A DNA stretch of 64,000 nt from Prostheceraeus crozeri (taxonomy: Eukaryota; Platyhelminthes; Polycladida; Euryleptidae), in NCBI GenBank assembly GCA_907163375.1, contig CAJQUW010004442.1, forward strand, positions 372,001 to 436,000. The letters run 5' to 3'. The position numbers and the translations under genes are program-made. Below are positions 25,901 through 37,919 of this stretch, piece by piece. The notes under the pieces are model-generated. The model worked only from the letters and a program-made list of their open reading frames with translations, ran no database searches and had not been told where the DNA came from. Within the stretch, counting starts at the first letter, position 1. The number at the start of each line of letters is the position of its first letter.

Positions 25901-26981
25901 ACAAACCGTCCGGACCGTCGCCTTATCGCTGCTCGATGGTAACCCACATTTGATCCTTCATGTCCAACACCTAGACCTTCATGATGGTTCTTCTGAATTT
26001 CAAATACAAACTGAGATGACACGAAAGCGATTGACGGTGATAAACTCAGTATTCATAGAATCTTAAAAATGAAATTTCTAGAATTTAAACAAGATAAAAC
26101 ATGTGAATTGCGATCATTGTACTATATTGTACAGTGCCGGTTTTGTGTTGTGCGAGCGGAAAACCCCCCTCACCATAAAATTTTGACTGCATTTTAATCA
26201 CAGCTGCTTCACGTTCGATTAACTAAAGCTGGATACTAAACTTAGCGTCATAATTGGCATCAGAGTATGTTGGTATGCTCCTGGTTGCATACTCGGGTAG
26301 TGTTGAGTTGCAAGGACTACTAAAATTAGATACTTCTATACATAAATATATAGATATGAATCTATTTGTAGAAGTCGCTACTATAGTTATAGGCTAATCG
26401 AATTTTTTTCAATTAATACGTGAATTGCATAACAAAATTCACATTTGGCTCCCATCGCGCAATACAACGGTTTTTCAGAACGACAGATATCTTTTCAACC
26501 AATATACCCCATCGCATTGATGAAGAAGAAAAGAGGACAGAAACTCGCTTGTCCCATGGCTTTCTGATGACGATGTGATTATTCTTTCCAACGACGAGAT
26601 AGGTGTTTTTTTTGTGAAACTGCAAAAACAGTTTGGCTGACTTTGCAACCTCAATATGTTTAGCAACATGATTAACGAGGATCAATAATAACATTTAAGC
26701 AGAAGCATAGCAGCAATGCGCGAAGCCCCCTCCGATCGGGGGTCAGTAAGACCGGCTTGCACCTCTACCGGTATTGCACCTCTAGACATGCTACAGATTC
26801 GTAAATCTATGCATTGGGGAATGGAGTAACAGCAGTTTTGCGTGCTGTACTCGTAGGACCGACTGCCAGCTATTCTTCTCCATTTTGTTTCATCTCTACA
26901 CAAAGTTGTATTTTGAACCCGAATTTAAGTTGAAATAATAATAAAGATTGCAGAGTGCCAGTTTGCTTGGGCGGAGCATAA
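22961..26981. other. Intergenic, nothing recognised
   Basis: Four kilobases without a supported gene. The minus-strand frame at 23727-24146 (139 codons) and the plus-strand frames at 23085-23420 and 25489-25821 show no domain, no flanking splice sites that extend them and no homologous copy in the window. A GC-richer patch at about 25690-25920 is unexplained. Confidence 0.45.
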
Positions 26982-27136
26982 AAAGATGATCTTCTTCTCA
27001 GACTTAACAAATTCAGCACGAAAAAGTCCTTTCAATATATCTTAAACAAGATTGGGCCATTCCGAGCCGTACTGACGAGCCCTACCGCTACCAAGGAATT
27101 TTCGTGCTTAATTTGTTAAAGTCGGAGAACATCTTT
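26982..27136. mobile_element. Hairpin MITE
   Basis: Arms of about 40 bp form an imperfect inverted repeat: AAAGATGATCTTCTTCTCAG...GACTTAACAAATT on the left and its complement ending GGAGAACATCTTT on the right, sharing GACTT(T)AACAAATT(A)AGCACGAAAA. The loop is about 75 bp. No coding capacity; target duplication not resolved. Confidence 0.6.
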
Positions 27137-29939
27137 CTATTAAGTTAAAATGTTATGAATAAAGCCTTATATTTGCTCCACTCTTTGCTCTGTATGTTCC
27201 AGTGAATAGATGGAACATAAAATGAAAACATTACAAATTCAATTTATTTATGCATGATTAAAGGAAATTGTAAATTAAGCCATTCAATTCTCGTATTCGG
27301 AGGTTGTTCACTTATAATCGCAAACAAACAATTAACTTGTATAGTACAAAATATGTTGAAAAAATGTCATGTAAGCGCACAGTGAAAAATCAGCACCAGT
27401 ATCAAAATGGACTATATATTCAAGGGTATAATTCAATCAACACCTGGATTGGCAATTAAATAGTGCCGGTGGTTGGCTGGTTCATGGAGGCTGAAATACA
27501 CAGTATATGTAGTTTATGGTTTACTTTGTGGCACAATCATTAGAGCCGGTGAAAGCTAAACTACTTGTTCTGTTTAATGTGACGTGTGATTGTCTTGATT
27601 TTGAATAGGAATTGCTTGTTATCAATTATGATCGAGTATTCCGTATTCATTCCTCAATGAGCCTGAACTCAATATCATCCTTATTTGTTCTCTTTTAATC
27701 GCCAGATATGTGCCATCAGATCTCAATGGAAATGCTGCAATCACTAGCAAGCTGTTCATCAATGACAATTCTTCATTCTGTCATACCATATACTATACTC
27801 GATGGGCTGCAGAAGTGACAACCCCATTGAGAAGTGGCGCAGTGTGCTACAAATAATGTTTCTCATGTATGGAGCAGCGATATTGAGTCGTCTGACGATG
27901 ACCAGCGTTGATGGTCGCAAGTGCTTGCGCTTCACGTCACTTCTTCTTCTGGCGCATCAATAACCAATTGCATACATGGAAGACGCTTTCTTTCATGTCA
28001 TAACTCTGATCATAAGAAGACTTGCAATGGCTGCATGATTGTATTCCGGTAAGGGCGTTTAGACTTTCTTCGTCTACCTGATATTAATGGTCCCTCACTG
28101 CATTGACTGCGACGTGTTTTGCTGTCATCATCAAGAAATGATACCAACAGACATTGATTGCGTAAGAAATTCCCGTAAATGATCAGCAGATCCATACATT
28201 CTATCTTCATGCCAAAATTATTTACTAATGTTCTTTAAATATAAAAATATATCTATTTATATTATTTATTTCAGCAAATCATTTGGGTAGGCTGTACCTA
28301 TCAGGCATCAGGAGCGGTAAAGTTTTGCCAGTTCCCCGCTCCACGCGTCTTCTGCAGCGGCCCAGCTATTGCATCTTTCACCCTCTCCGCTCCCAGATAA
28401 GAATCAGCTCCGTTCCGATTAAAGTTCAAAATATTGCATATTTGATTTCATGCGCTCACATAACGTGCATGTACAATGTACATACATGTATGGTTGAGCT
28501 AACTGTCAAAATGATGCTCGATGTTTGTCAACATTGTAGTTGCTAACTCATGGCAGATTTATTAAACTATGCAGCTATACTTGTACAACGTGCGGCAAGT
28601 GGGTGTATCTTGTATATAGTTTGTGGTCGTTCAAAGTCGTTCAAATTTCTCCATATGCAAGAAAATGTGCCACATATCTAGTTCTATTCGGTTGCACCAT
28701 CACTGTAAATTCTAAGGTGTATAAAAGGCTAAAAAGTATGTGCAAAAATCTATTTTCGCTGGTTTTCTCACATAATAAGGCACTACCCTCAAATATGTGC
28801 GAAAATGTCATTTTTTATTCAGTGTCATCCCGTTGCAGACTTATTGAAAAAATATATCACCTGGGTACATAAATGTGATTAAAGATAATTTAATGGATAT
28901 TTTGCCTTATAACAGAAATTATCTTGTATAATCTTATCACATGGTATATTTGTTTATATATTAAATCATTTCACTGATGTTTGAAAAGCATAACACTTTC
29001 AAGGAAGGATCAACGCTTATAATGGTTGTCTGTCCTGTATGTCATACAGAATTGCGGAATGCACATAGTGTATTGATACATTTGACTGAACATATTTCTA
29101 CAATTGGAAAGTAGGTAGATACTTCAGCAAGAAATCAGATCCATGGTTTATACAACACTATCAATGACCTATTCCCATCCATTCTGCATACGTGATCTAG
29201 TGCATATATATATGGAGGAATGGAGGAAGGAAAGAGGTTGTTTTTGTCTCATTAGTTGATCGAGTAAAATGTCAGGATTATGCTGTGTAAGCGGCTAAAA
29301 ATTACAGATCGCCAATTGTGGATCCTCGGATGCGATCTTGGTCGCTCTGATCATGAATTGTGCACTATACGTGCGTAGCTATACATTTCAAATTACATCA
29401 GTTAGGTAGAGTTTTAAATGATGCTGATTGTTCAAGTCAGCTGTTTTATTCGGTAGTGCATGTTACTGGCAACAAGTTACTCACTAGCTCATCGGAAATT
29501 GGACATTGACCTGCATGTGCGCTGATGCCGAAGGAGGATGTCATTATAAATCAAAAGTAAACAGATACCCAATCCTTGCAGACACGTATCGCTTCTAAAT
29601 ATTGACCTTGCAATAAATTATCGCTGCAGTAAGCGACAAAGGTGTTAAGGAAGAATGACCTTAGTGGTATTGTCTTACACGCAAGTCAACTGGTGTAAAG
29701 CCTTTCTCGAGTACAGTTTTAGCTGCATCTTTATTGTGGAAGTGAGTGCGATTGAAGGAGAAGAGACAAAGCGCAGGGGCAGACTGAGAGAAAACCAAGA
29801 GAGGCAGGCCAATTTCGCGCTGTTCAGTTACTCGGCAAGTAAAGTAAGACGCAATTAGTGATATAGCCAAACTATTTTTATACATTATTTTGTGTCCTCA
29901 TAGCAATGGAAGTATAATTTTAGTCATCGCAGTCTGTTA
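27137..29939. other. Intergenic, nothing recognised
   Basis: No supported gene or repeat border. The adjoining plus-strand frames at 28283-28546 and 28540-28872 are featureless. Confidence 0.5.
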
Positions 29940-30107
29940 GGTAAGAAGATTTGGGAATAGGCCAAGTGCTTATTAGAAAAATACAAAAATACAAAAAACT
30001 ACGATACGTATTTCTTTGACCACCGGTCAATATGATCAGGGAGTATACTCCATTTGTATTTTTGTGTTTTTCTATTAAACACTTGGCCTATTCCAGATCT
30101 TCTTACC
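29940..30107. mobile_element. Hairpin MITE
   Basis: A 168-bp near-palindrome starts GGTAAGAAGAT and ends ATCTTCTTACC. The arms share a copy of GGAATAGGCCAAGTG and an A/T-rich stretch with TACAAAAATACAAA, and the loop is about 50 bp. No protein is encoded. Target duplication is not evident. Confidence 0.65.
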
Positions 30108-30268
30108 TTTCATAATACACAGTCAAGGCATTTTTTACATAATGCAGTCTGAGACTGATTTCTAAGTGAATCAAACTAGAAAGCTAAATTAAGTCATGAA
30201 ATTTCACAATGAGGCATGTGTATTTTCACTATTTTGTTTGCCATCCTGAATATCATATTAAAAAGTTC

Positions 30269-30670
30269 GGTAATTCTCTTTCCCCCACATTTTTGTTGTT
30301 AACACCCGCGAGAGTTGCATCATCAGCGATCTTCTCTTGCTCGCAAGAGCAGTCTCACTACCGTCGCACAGACGCTATGAGTGTGTGAAATTCCTCTGGT
30401 TTGCAGAAAATTCACAGCATTTGCTTTGTTGCTTACTGTAGACAGCAATAACACGAAGTTCGTGATAAATATTTCACAGCTGTATCTTGTATTCTAGCTG
30501 AGCATCCAGGGGACCAATCCTTCATCCTAGACTTCAAGTAAGACTTGTGAGTGGTGCTGTGATGGTGTCACTCAGAGAGCAGATCAAGTATATTCTAAAT
30601 CCAATCTGACTTGATGAAATTTGATGAATTTGGAAAAATTTGAAAATGTGGGGGGAAGAATAGAAGTACC
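30269..30670 (+). mobile_element. hAT-like MITE, copy A, with 8-bp target duplication
   Basis: This 402-bp element ends GGAAGAATAGAAGTACC, and its left end is a diverged inverted version (GGTAATTCTCTTTCCCCC). It is flanked by the exact duplication AAAAGTTC (30261-30268 and 30671-30678). A second, inverted copy lies at 39225-39642, and the two align across the interior. The 8-bp duplication points to the hAT superfamily. No coding capacity. Confidence 0.8.
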
Positions 30671-30678
30671 AAAAGTTC

Positions 30679-31041
30679 CTTTGTTGCATGCAGTCTACTA
30701 GGGATTGCAGTCATTGAGGAAAGGAAAGTCAGGCCTTCCATGAAATATGATTCAGAAGAATAGGGTGCAGATCATAATTGAGGAAGCGTAAAGCCAGACA
30801 GGACCTTCGGCGCATAGTACCCGTCTTCTTTAGTCTATCTTATACTGTCTGTTTCATGCTAGAATTCGTCAATAACTTTATTGTCTGATTTTATCTCATC
30901 TATCTTCTAAAAATTTAAATCAATCAACAAATGCTATCCCCCACCAAATGTCATCGAAGATATCCAATATGACACACGCTTCACAAATCGATGCTTAATA
31001 GATCCACAAAAATGTTAATGGATCCACAAATATATACGTGT
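30679..31041. other. Intergenic, nothing recognised
   Basis: No supported gene or repeat border. Confidence 0.5.
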
Positions 31042-31394
31042 ACGTCTGTAGAAACTGTTTAACTGAGACAATTGCCACGAAATTTGAAGTACAGGTACAA
31101 GTGAGCGCATTATCTGAGTATATACGTTCCTAATGTTCGATAAGGTGTGTGTATGTTTGTTAGTCGCTAAGGTGAGTCACGTGACATTGTTTCTCCTACA
31201 CAACCGGTAGAATTATTGTGGAATCAGGCAAAGCGTCGCAATCGAAAACAATTTGGAACTCATCGCTCAATGTTGGACTCGTACATGTTTGGATAAACAT
31301 GAATAATAACCGAATAACGTACGAATAATACGCCACTTATCTGTGCCTTAAATTTCGTGGCAATCGGTTCAGTTAAATAGCCGCTACAGAGACG
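31042..31394. mobile_element. Inverted-repeat element, probably a MITE
   Basis: Arms of roughly 70 bp (31042-31114 and 31326-31394) are imperfect reverse complements sharing TTTAACTGA, ATTGCCACGAAATTT and an AGTG-GC-TTAT block. The roughly 210-bp spacer shows nothing. Borders and superfamily are uncertain. Confidence 0.5.
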
Positions 31395-31804
31395 TTTGTA
31401 TTTGGGGTGAATATACAAAGAAGACCCGCTCAATATACTCATCCTTCTGCTAGCTTTACATTAATATAACCGATTAATATATTTTTGTGAAAGAATAATT
31501 AATCATGTCACCTAGCTGCGTAGGAAAGAAGTTGCGCTTCATTAATCGCATCCACGTAAGAGACAGATATTCCAAAAGAAAATTCAAGAATTAAGAATAT
31601 AAAAATTAAATTGAGAAATTGAGAAAGAAAAATGTCTAATTCATTAGCAATCAGCATATGGTAAACTTAATCCAATTTTTTGATAGGATTAGAGGGTACA
31701 CGTGAGCCTGAAAAAGTGAGAATTATCATAAATCATGATTGCAAATTACCGAGTACTTTTACCTAGCGAAGAATTGTTACTATGTTGAAGTTTTATTTTA
31801 TAGT
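31395..31804. other. Intergenic, nothing recognised
   Basis: No supported gene or repeat border. Confidence 0.5.
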
Positions 31805-32451
31805 TACCGTAAAATGGGGTGACTTGGGACAATTTTAACACTTTTTTTGAAATTTCGAGAAAACGATTGAATTTTTAAAACTCCTGAATAGCCACATTTA
31901 TGCGAATGGCTAAGAGGAATAAATTTGTAGGTGTAGCGGATTCCATCGTCATGCTCTTGTACATGCATTTTCACCCAAGTTCCAAGTTCACCCGTGGTGG
32001 GGTGACTTGGGACACCTTGCAAACTGAGTGGCATTCGCTTCCCACGTGTGCAGATACCTTCGCTTAATATCTTAAAACTCTTGAAATGAACCCCAAATTA
32101 TTTAAAGTCAAGACAAAACAATTTCAGTGGTCGACCCAAATCAACCCATGAAGGGTCAATATGGAACAATAAAATCTATTGTAAATGTTCTATGAAATGG
32201 AATTAAAAAACGCGTGCATGCAAAAAACAATGTTGTAGTACGGCATAATAAAAAATGTCACTATGCGATCTAGTCAGTCAAGCCTAGCTGTTCCCAACGG
32301 TTGTACACCTATTAATTTCACTACATTCAAACAATCCCCGGCGTGTGGTACGTGGCTCGCACAAGCTCTGTAGAATTTCTGAGCACAGCACATCCGATTC
32401 ATCAGGCCTGCTGCTTGGCCACTCAAAGTATGTGCTGACATATGCGTAGGT

Positions 32452-32802
32452 TCACAAAAATGTCATTCTGACCGACGACCTTTCCGATGAACTTCTTTTT
32501 GTTCCCCGATGCCGTCTGTAGCGCAACCAGAAGCCACATGCCTTTTTATTGATGTCTTTCAATTCATGTAAAATTTTTATTGTTGGTTCATCACGGTTCA
32601 TCAGGTTCCGATAAGTGTTAACTAGTCTTTCTGGATCATCAACCTCAGCGTCATCGTATGTCTTGAAGAAATTCAACATCGCAAGACTGTCTGACAGATC
32701 AATGCTGCTGAATTCATCATTCGCTTCGGGTGGTAGCACAATGTCGAGGACTTTTTGTTTAGTGGATATATTCCGGTCGTTCCGAACCCCGCCTATCTGC
32801 AA
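32452..32802 (-). CDS. Unidentified 116-residue ORF inside the TA-flanked element
   Basis: I do not recognise this protein. It is acidic and leucine-rich in the middle (a D-L-S-D-S-L-A-M-L-N-F-F-K segment), and ends in a basic, serine-rich tail with R-Y-R-R-H-R and R-S-S-S-E-R-S-S. There is no DD-E triad, zinc finger or membrane segment. The first in-frame methionine was taken as the start, but the frame is open for more than ten codons upstream, so the true start or a splice acceptor could lie to the right. It might be a remnant of the element's own protein or captured host sequence. Confidence 0.2.
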   Translation of the reverse strand: MQIGGVRNDRNISTKQKVLDIVLPPEANDEFSSIDLSDSLAMLNFFKTYDDAEVDDPERLVNTYRNLMNRDEPTIKILHELKDINKKACGFWLRYRRHRGTKRSSSERSSVRMTFL

Positions 32803-32894
32803 ATTAGCTGAGCCTCGGCCATCAAATTCAATAACTTAGAGTTTCATGTACTTCTCTCAGTTACATGTACTTCATTTGAGTCGTCATTAAGAGA

Positions 32895-32953
32895 AGCCAG
32901 CATAGTGGATGAAGGCTGGCTATAACCACAACGTGCAAGGTTCGAATCCCGGG
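32895..32953 (+). repeat. tRNA-like fragment with a B box, possible SINE remnant
   Basis: CAGCATAGTGG followed about 35 bases later by GGTTCGAATCCCGG resembles the A and B boxes of a polymerase III promoter. No cloverleaf with paired acceptor arms can be drawn, so it is not called a tRNA gene. Confidence 0.35.
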
Positions 32954-33772
32954 AAATTCATGCATTTTGTTCCACGTCCGTTTAGTACAGTAGGCCTATT
33001 ATTCCTATTAATGTAATTTGAAATAGTCATTTGAATCACTTTGTCAAGAATAATTCAGCTATAGAAGAATTTCTTTTATCAGTTTTGAGTCGATGTGACA
33101 CACAATTCCTGACAAATGTTACGAAGTTTAATAAATAGTTGAACGGTTTGGGGTGACTTGGGACACTCAGGATCGGAGCATCGCAGTAAAATGAAGTTTT
33201 GAGAGGGAAAAAGCTTTCATAGAGCCATGAAAAATGAGTTCCAAGACTATCATGCTTATACTAACACAATTCTATGAAGAATTAGAGATGACTTTGCTAA
33301 CTTACTATAGAACCAGACAAAAGTTTAAAAATTTTTTCAACAGAGATTTTTCTGCATGTTATGAAACTGCGATTTTTAGAAGTATGAAATTAAGCAAAAG
33401 TTTCTAAACTATTATTTTGTGGCAAGGAATCCAGCAAGCTTTCTGATGCATTTTCGTAAATTATTATAAGCAAAAGAATGTCTTCAAAAAATCAGTTTGA
33501 AGTGGCTTATTTAGTTTTGTCCCAAGTCACCCCCACTGTCCCAAGTCACCCCATATTACGGTACATGTTATTTTGTATGGCCCTATATTGTATAATTAAA
33601 TCGCCGTTGATCAACAACGCTTTTTAAACGTTTGATTTAAATTCAATAGATTGCAATTTATTCATTTTTGCCATCTTTACAAAATCAGCCATTCGGAAAT
33701 TAACTTAAGTACTTTAAGAATTCGCACTTATACATCCAAAGAGTCTTATCAATCCAATCTATTTCATTTCAG

Positions 33773-33973
33773 CTACTCTGCGACGCTACGAGCATGGTTA
33801 AAACATACGCAAAAATGAAGAAGTCTCTTTATCAAATACCTCTTTATGCAGACACATGGTCCTATCGTATGGAAAGCATTCTTGTACGGTTGGGAGAAAG
33901 TCTGGAAGGCAGCATTGGCAATTTCAAGGCGTACAGACAAATTAAAATAATGTCTTGTAAGGATGCTGGTCTG
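33773..33973 (+). CDS. Candidate host-gene internal exon, protein unidentified
   Basis: A polypyrimidine tract and AG (33771-33772) precede a 201-bp open segment that ends at a good 5' splice site, CTG|GTAAGT (33974). The exon is phase 0 at both ends (67 codons), matching the phase-0 start of the exon at 35403. The sequence is mixed helical with many aromatic residues around P-L-Y-A-D-T-W-S-Y-R-M-E-S. I recognise no family. The upstream exon was not found; it may lie beyond the TA-flanked element or outside the window. The phase match and splice signals, not homology, support this call. Confidence 0.4.
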
Positions 33974-34112
33974 GTAAGTTTACACACATTTACGTACATG
34001 CACATGCACATTTATTCAAATATCCTCATTTTATCCACTAATTTCAGATTCGAAGGCTTTGAAAGGGTTTTTGTCACTGATCGTGAAGCTGCATATTAAT
34101 CCAAGTGCATTT

Positions 34113-34560
34113 TCAGCATTGGGCAAGTAAGTGTACTTTAAGGATTTGATCAACAACTGTCAATTGAATGTATAATTGAGAATTTAAAATATTTTTGTCA
34201 CATTTATTGTGTAGCTGAGAGATAATGAGAAGGTTTGACAGATTTTCAAAAGATAAAGACTGACGTGTGTCACTATGAATATGATTCAAGTGCGAAAATG
34301 ATCGTTCAACATCAGCGGCAGTAAGGGGAGCAAATTTCATACTGATTCACATACAGTAGTGATTACAAAGTGAGTAATCCTGAAGTTCCGGAATCTTCTC
34401 ATAGTATTGGTAATCGTCAACTCCCACTGAGGGGAGCAACACTCACTGACGGCAGCAAGTAAGCCTGGGCATTGCCCAAAATCAAAACTATTCAAACATA
34501 GCATCAGATCAATTGAGTAACATAGTATGCAGCTTATCATCCACACATACAGCTGAAGGC
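34113..34560 (-). pseudogene. hAT transposase C-terminal dimerisation domain, decayed
   Basis: The minus strand from 34340 to 34113 encodes F-A-P-L-T-A-A-D-V-E-R-S-F-S-H-L-N and further on S-F-E-N-L-S-N-L-L-I-I-S, the diagnostic hAT C-terminal dimerisation pattern (A-x-V-E-R-x-F-S...N-L...L). Upstream to about 34560 the same protein continues in a different frame with stops. It sits inside the intron between the two candidate host exons, in opposite orientation. No termini were found. Confidence 0.65.
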
Positions 34561-35402
34561 AAGAAATAGGCTACTAATCATAATGGGATCATACTCTATT
34601 GCCCTATGGTATTCGATTAAGCTATCCTTTTCTTACAGGCCTTTCATACATTCTGGAGACGGCTCATATTAATCGCGATATAAGATACTACGATACTACG
34701 GCTCATACGATGATTACGATACATTTATATTGCATGTATTTTGCAGTTTGCTATACACTTTGTTACTGCTATGATATGGTCTACATTGTGTAACAAAGAA
34801 GTGATAAGCCTATTGATAAGGAATGACAATGAGAGATTCTCATACGCTTTACGATGAGATGATCAGTATGATAACACAATATACAATAAATATTTTATCA
34901 ATTTGTCTCTCGAATCAAATTATAGTATACTATAGTAACTGATGAGGTGATTGCGAATCGCAATAACGCAACCGTGATGAACCGTAGATGGTAAACGCTT
35001 TAGCCGTAACCGACCGTAGCCGTGACACCTTTTGGCCTCAGCCACACTGAAAGCAAGGCAAACGCGAGCGTCTCGAGCAAACGTATGTCCGCAAGCTATA
35101 ATCGCTCTGGTTTGCTTTGCTCGCAGTGTGGCCACCTACAACAGCTACAATGATGACTTCATAAAAGCTCCAAAACGCTTTGCTCGGAAAAGCTTGGAAA
35201 AGCTCGCAGTGTGGCTGTTGAAAATGTGGCTATTGAAAATGAATCCTGGAGCCCCGACAGTTAAATCCCGTACATAGACACAAATCCCGTGATAAACCTC
35301 AGTTATTATTATAAAAATACATCTTTATACATTTATTCAAATTTTTCTATATATACATGCATATATGCTTTTATTATGCCTACATATATGTGTCATTTTC
35401 AG

Positions 35403-35645
35403 GAATCGACATTCATTGGTGGAATCCCGAAAAGTCCGGAGCTCAATGTCTTCCTCAATGGGGTTAAGATATCTGCGGCCAATTTCACAGAAACTGTCTC
35501 AGTGCTTGTTGGTTCGTACCAATGTTTCAATCTAAATTATTCGGCCGAACAAGAGAGTGTTCTGGAATGCTTGGAAGGACTGGTTGGCTTGAGACGGTCG
35601 TTCAAATCACCAAACATTAAGAATTTGGTAAAATCTTTTATGTAA
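35403..35645 (+). CDS. Candidate host-gene terminal exon, protein unidentified
   Basis: A T-rich acceptor ending CATTTTCAG precedes an 80-codon open segment in phase 0 that ends at a TAA (35643-35645). A variant poly(A) signal ATTAAA lies about 66 bases downstream (35711-35716). It begins E-S-T-F-I-G-G-I-P-K-S-P and ends with a leucine-rich helix and a basic stretch. No domain is recognised. Joined in phase with the exon at 33773-33973 it would form the C-terminal 147 residues of a host protein with a 1.4-kb intron that holds an antisense hAT fragment. An unrecognised transposon gene is the alternative. Confidence 0.4.
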   Translation, partial: ESTFIGGIPKSPELNVFLNGVKISAANFTETVSVLVGSYQCFNLNYSAEQESVLECLEGLVGLRRSFKSPNIKNLVKSFM

Positions 35646-35710
35646 ATGCACGACCCCTCACTTTGTCTCCTCAAATTTTTAGATTCATATTGTATGCTGT
35701 TATTGCGTTA

Positions 35711-35716
35711 TTAAAC
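35711..35716 (+). terminator. Variant poly(A) signal ATTAAA after the candidate terminal exon
   Basis: ATTAAA lies 66 bases beyond the stop codon at 35645 and before the tandem-repeat tract. Confidence 0.35.
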
Positions 35717-35719
35717 TAC

Positions 35720-36315
35720 CAACCTTTTTGTAATTGCTTTTTAAGACATTCAACGTACAATTTACAATGTACAAATTTATAGTTTTGATTATTCTTTCTA
35801 AACTTATTTTGTTAATAAGTTTTGCAACCACTGTTTTTAGAGATGTCAAATGTCAATGTCGTGCAAAGAGTACAATTTAAAAAATTTAGATTTTTTCAAT
35901 ATTATTCTGCTGTAAGAAATTCTTTTCTTAAGTTATTTTTAAGAAATTCTACATATAATATCTTGTTCAGTGTACAATTTTGAGTTCTACATCATTAGTA
36001 AGCTTATTTTGATATTAAGTTTTGTGACCACTTTTTAAGAAATTCCATGTCGATATCATGTTTAGCGTGCACAATTTTGAAGTTTGGATTCTTTTCTAAG
36101 CTTTTTTGTTATTAAGTTTTGTATCCACTTTTTAAGAAATTCAATGTTGATGTCATATAGAGTGTACAATTTTAAAGTCTAGATTTTTTCCAAGAATATT
36201 TTGATAATTATGTTTTGTAACCATTTATTGAGAAATTCAACTTACAATATCACGTATAGAGTGTGCAATTTTGAAGACGTTTCTTTCTAAGCTTATTTTC
36301 TTATCAAGTTTTGAT
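35720..36315 (+). repeat. Degenerate tandem repeat, about six units of 95-114 bp
   Basis: Each unit carries, in order, AAGTTTTG(T)AACCAC, TTTTTAAGAAATTC, a GTC/ATATC segment, GTACAATTTT and TTTCTAAGCTTATTTTG. The GTACAATTT landmark starts at 35756, 35870, 35972, 36069, 36164 and 36263, giving spacings of 114, 102, 97, 95 and 99 bases. Units have diverged by substitutions and small indels. The array starts directly after the candidate terminal exon's poly(A) signal and may overlap its 3' flank. Confidence 0.8.
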
Positions 36316-37854
36316 GATGTAACGTATGGCGAGTGTAGCAGCTTCATTTTGTGTGTTTCTTCCATTCTCAACGCAAATAGCTTTACATCCTGACGAGGAC
36401 ATGTTACTCCTGCCACGATGGAATGATGGACTTGCTCAATTTTCCAGTGGGCCGTCTGGCCCCATGTATGACCTCAAGAAATGGTGTGGCTTTTAGCATT
36501 CGTCGTCAATAAAGATTTACGCATTCCAATTTATGTTCTATTCAACTAATTACATGGGACAATTGCTGCAGATCTTGCATCTTACTTCAGCAACGAAGTT
36601 CATTTACAACTACATGTATATTTGATTTAGCAATATCTAGCGGGTAAATACAATTTTTGGCGTGAGTACGCAATTAAGTAATACATAATACATAGTACTG
36701 ATAAATTTGGACAGGAAGATTAGATATAACTTAAATCTGAATCGCGAAGAAACATGAGCGAGGTGATAAAACCTGCGAAAATACGCTATAATACATCTGC
36801 GATATTTTCGCTGATATTATTACCTTCTTTAGCCTTTTATCAGTGACATTTTTAGGGTCAGTTTTCGCAGGTAAATTTTAGCCTTATGATTTACAGTGCA
36901 TGAATAATCATGATGAGTAAGAAGGTCCATGACTTCGCTCCAGCATGTGCGCATCAGATGACAGGACTTCTTGACGTGATGCCTAAATGATGCCATACCA
37001 CTCATTGACTTCTATATAGTGTGTGGTATTAGTGCATTTGGCAGTGCATTATGCTTACTCCACATAACTATGCTTTTTTCCGATCAGTTCGAAGCCGCTC
37101 CGCTCTGCTCGGCTCCAACCTCATAACCACGCTGCGCCGCTCCAAACCCTTTCCGCTCCGATTTATCCCCTCACTAGATCCCTGGTACCCACTGAACCTA
37201 CAGCTTGTGAATGACACTGATTGTCGATTATGATTTCCATAATTACAAATATGCCACTACAAACAGCGATTATGACGCAAACTGAGACACTTCATCAATG
37301 ATTCACTTAAAGACATACCGATGTGAAAATATTCTAGTTTTCGAAACTGTCTTTAACCATTTTTGAGGTGCTTCTACGACGTCGAGAAAGTGTGCGCATT
37401 TGTACCCAGACAATATCATGAGTTCTAAAAAACAGGTTTTCCTGCATGACGATATTTTTCAATCCATCACTTGCATCAACTCTTTTCAATTGAGTGACCT
37501 AATAAGTGAATCACCAACGGCAAATGTTGTTTTAATACATGAAATGGAGCACTCTTAACGTAGATAGAAAAAACTATTCGCAAGTTTACGTTGTCGTGTG
37601 TTTGTTTTACATAATACTACTCTTATTTGCGACAGCTTCTGAATATCTTGGAAGCATTCTAAACTTCCACATCCACCTCTACAGCAGGATAATTGAATAT
37701 GTATTGGATTCTTATTTTGCTGTCGCTGTGAGCAGAGCATTAAGGGGCATATCAATACGTTTGTGTCATGCTCTTCAATCACTGAGATCTCAAGAATAGT
37801 TTAAAAATTATGCATTTTAAAAGCATGTTTCAAGGCATACTAAAAGTCTTTAGT
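36316..37854. other. Intergenic, nothing recognised
   Basis: A short inverted motif with TTTTCGCAGG lies at about 36770-36875. A run rich in CCGCTCCG at 37085-37155 is unexplained. No gene is supported. Confidence 0.45.
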
Positions 37855-37919
37855 TATAAAATCAACGAATGAGACTTGATGCAGCGATCTGCTGGTGCAA
37901 TTGACTGATTAGCGTTCTG

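Larger units (their letters stand above)
31807..33561. mobile_element. TA-flanked DNA element with repeated internal copies of its terminal motif
   Basis: The termini are near-perfect inverted repeats starting CCGTAAAATGGGG on the left and CCGTAATATGGGG (opposite strand) on the right, both continuing into GGGTGACTTGGGACA. A TA dinucleotide flanks each end, as in Tc1/mariner insertions. GGGGTGACTTGGGACA recurs inside, at about 31998, about 33150 and twice near the right end. At 1,755 bp it has room for a transposase but none is recognised. The only sizeable frame (32802-32452, minus strand) is described separately. Probably non-autonomous. Confidence 0.7.

Noticed and set aside
32895-32953. 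tRNA gene
   Set aside because: A and B boxes can be seen but no cloverleaf with a paired acceptor stem, so it is kept only as a tRNA-like fragment.
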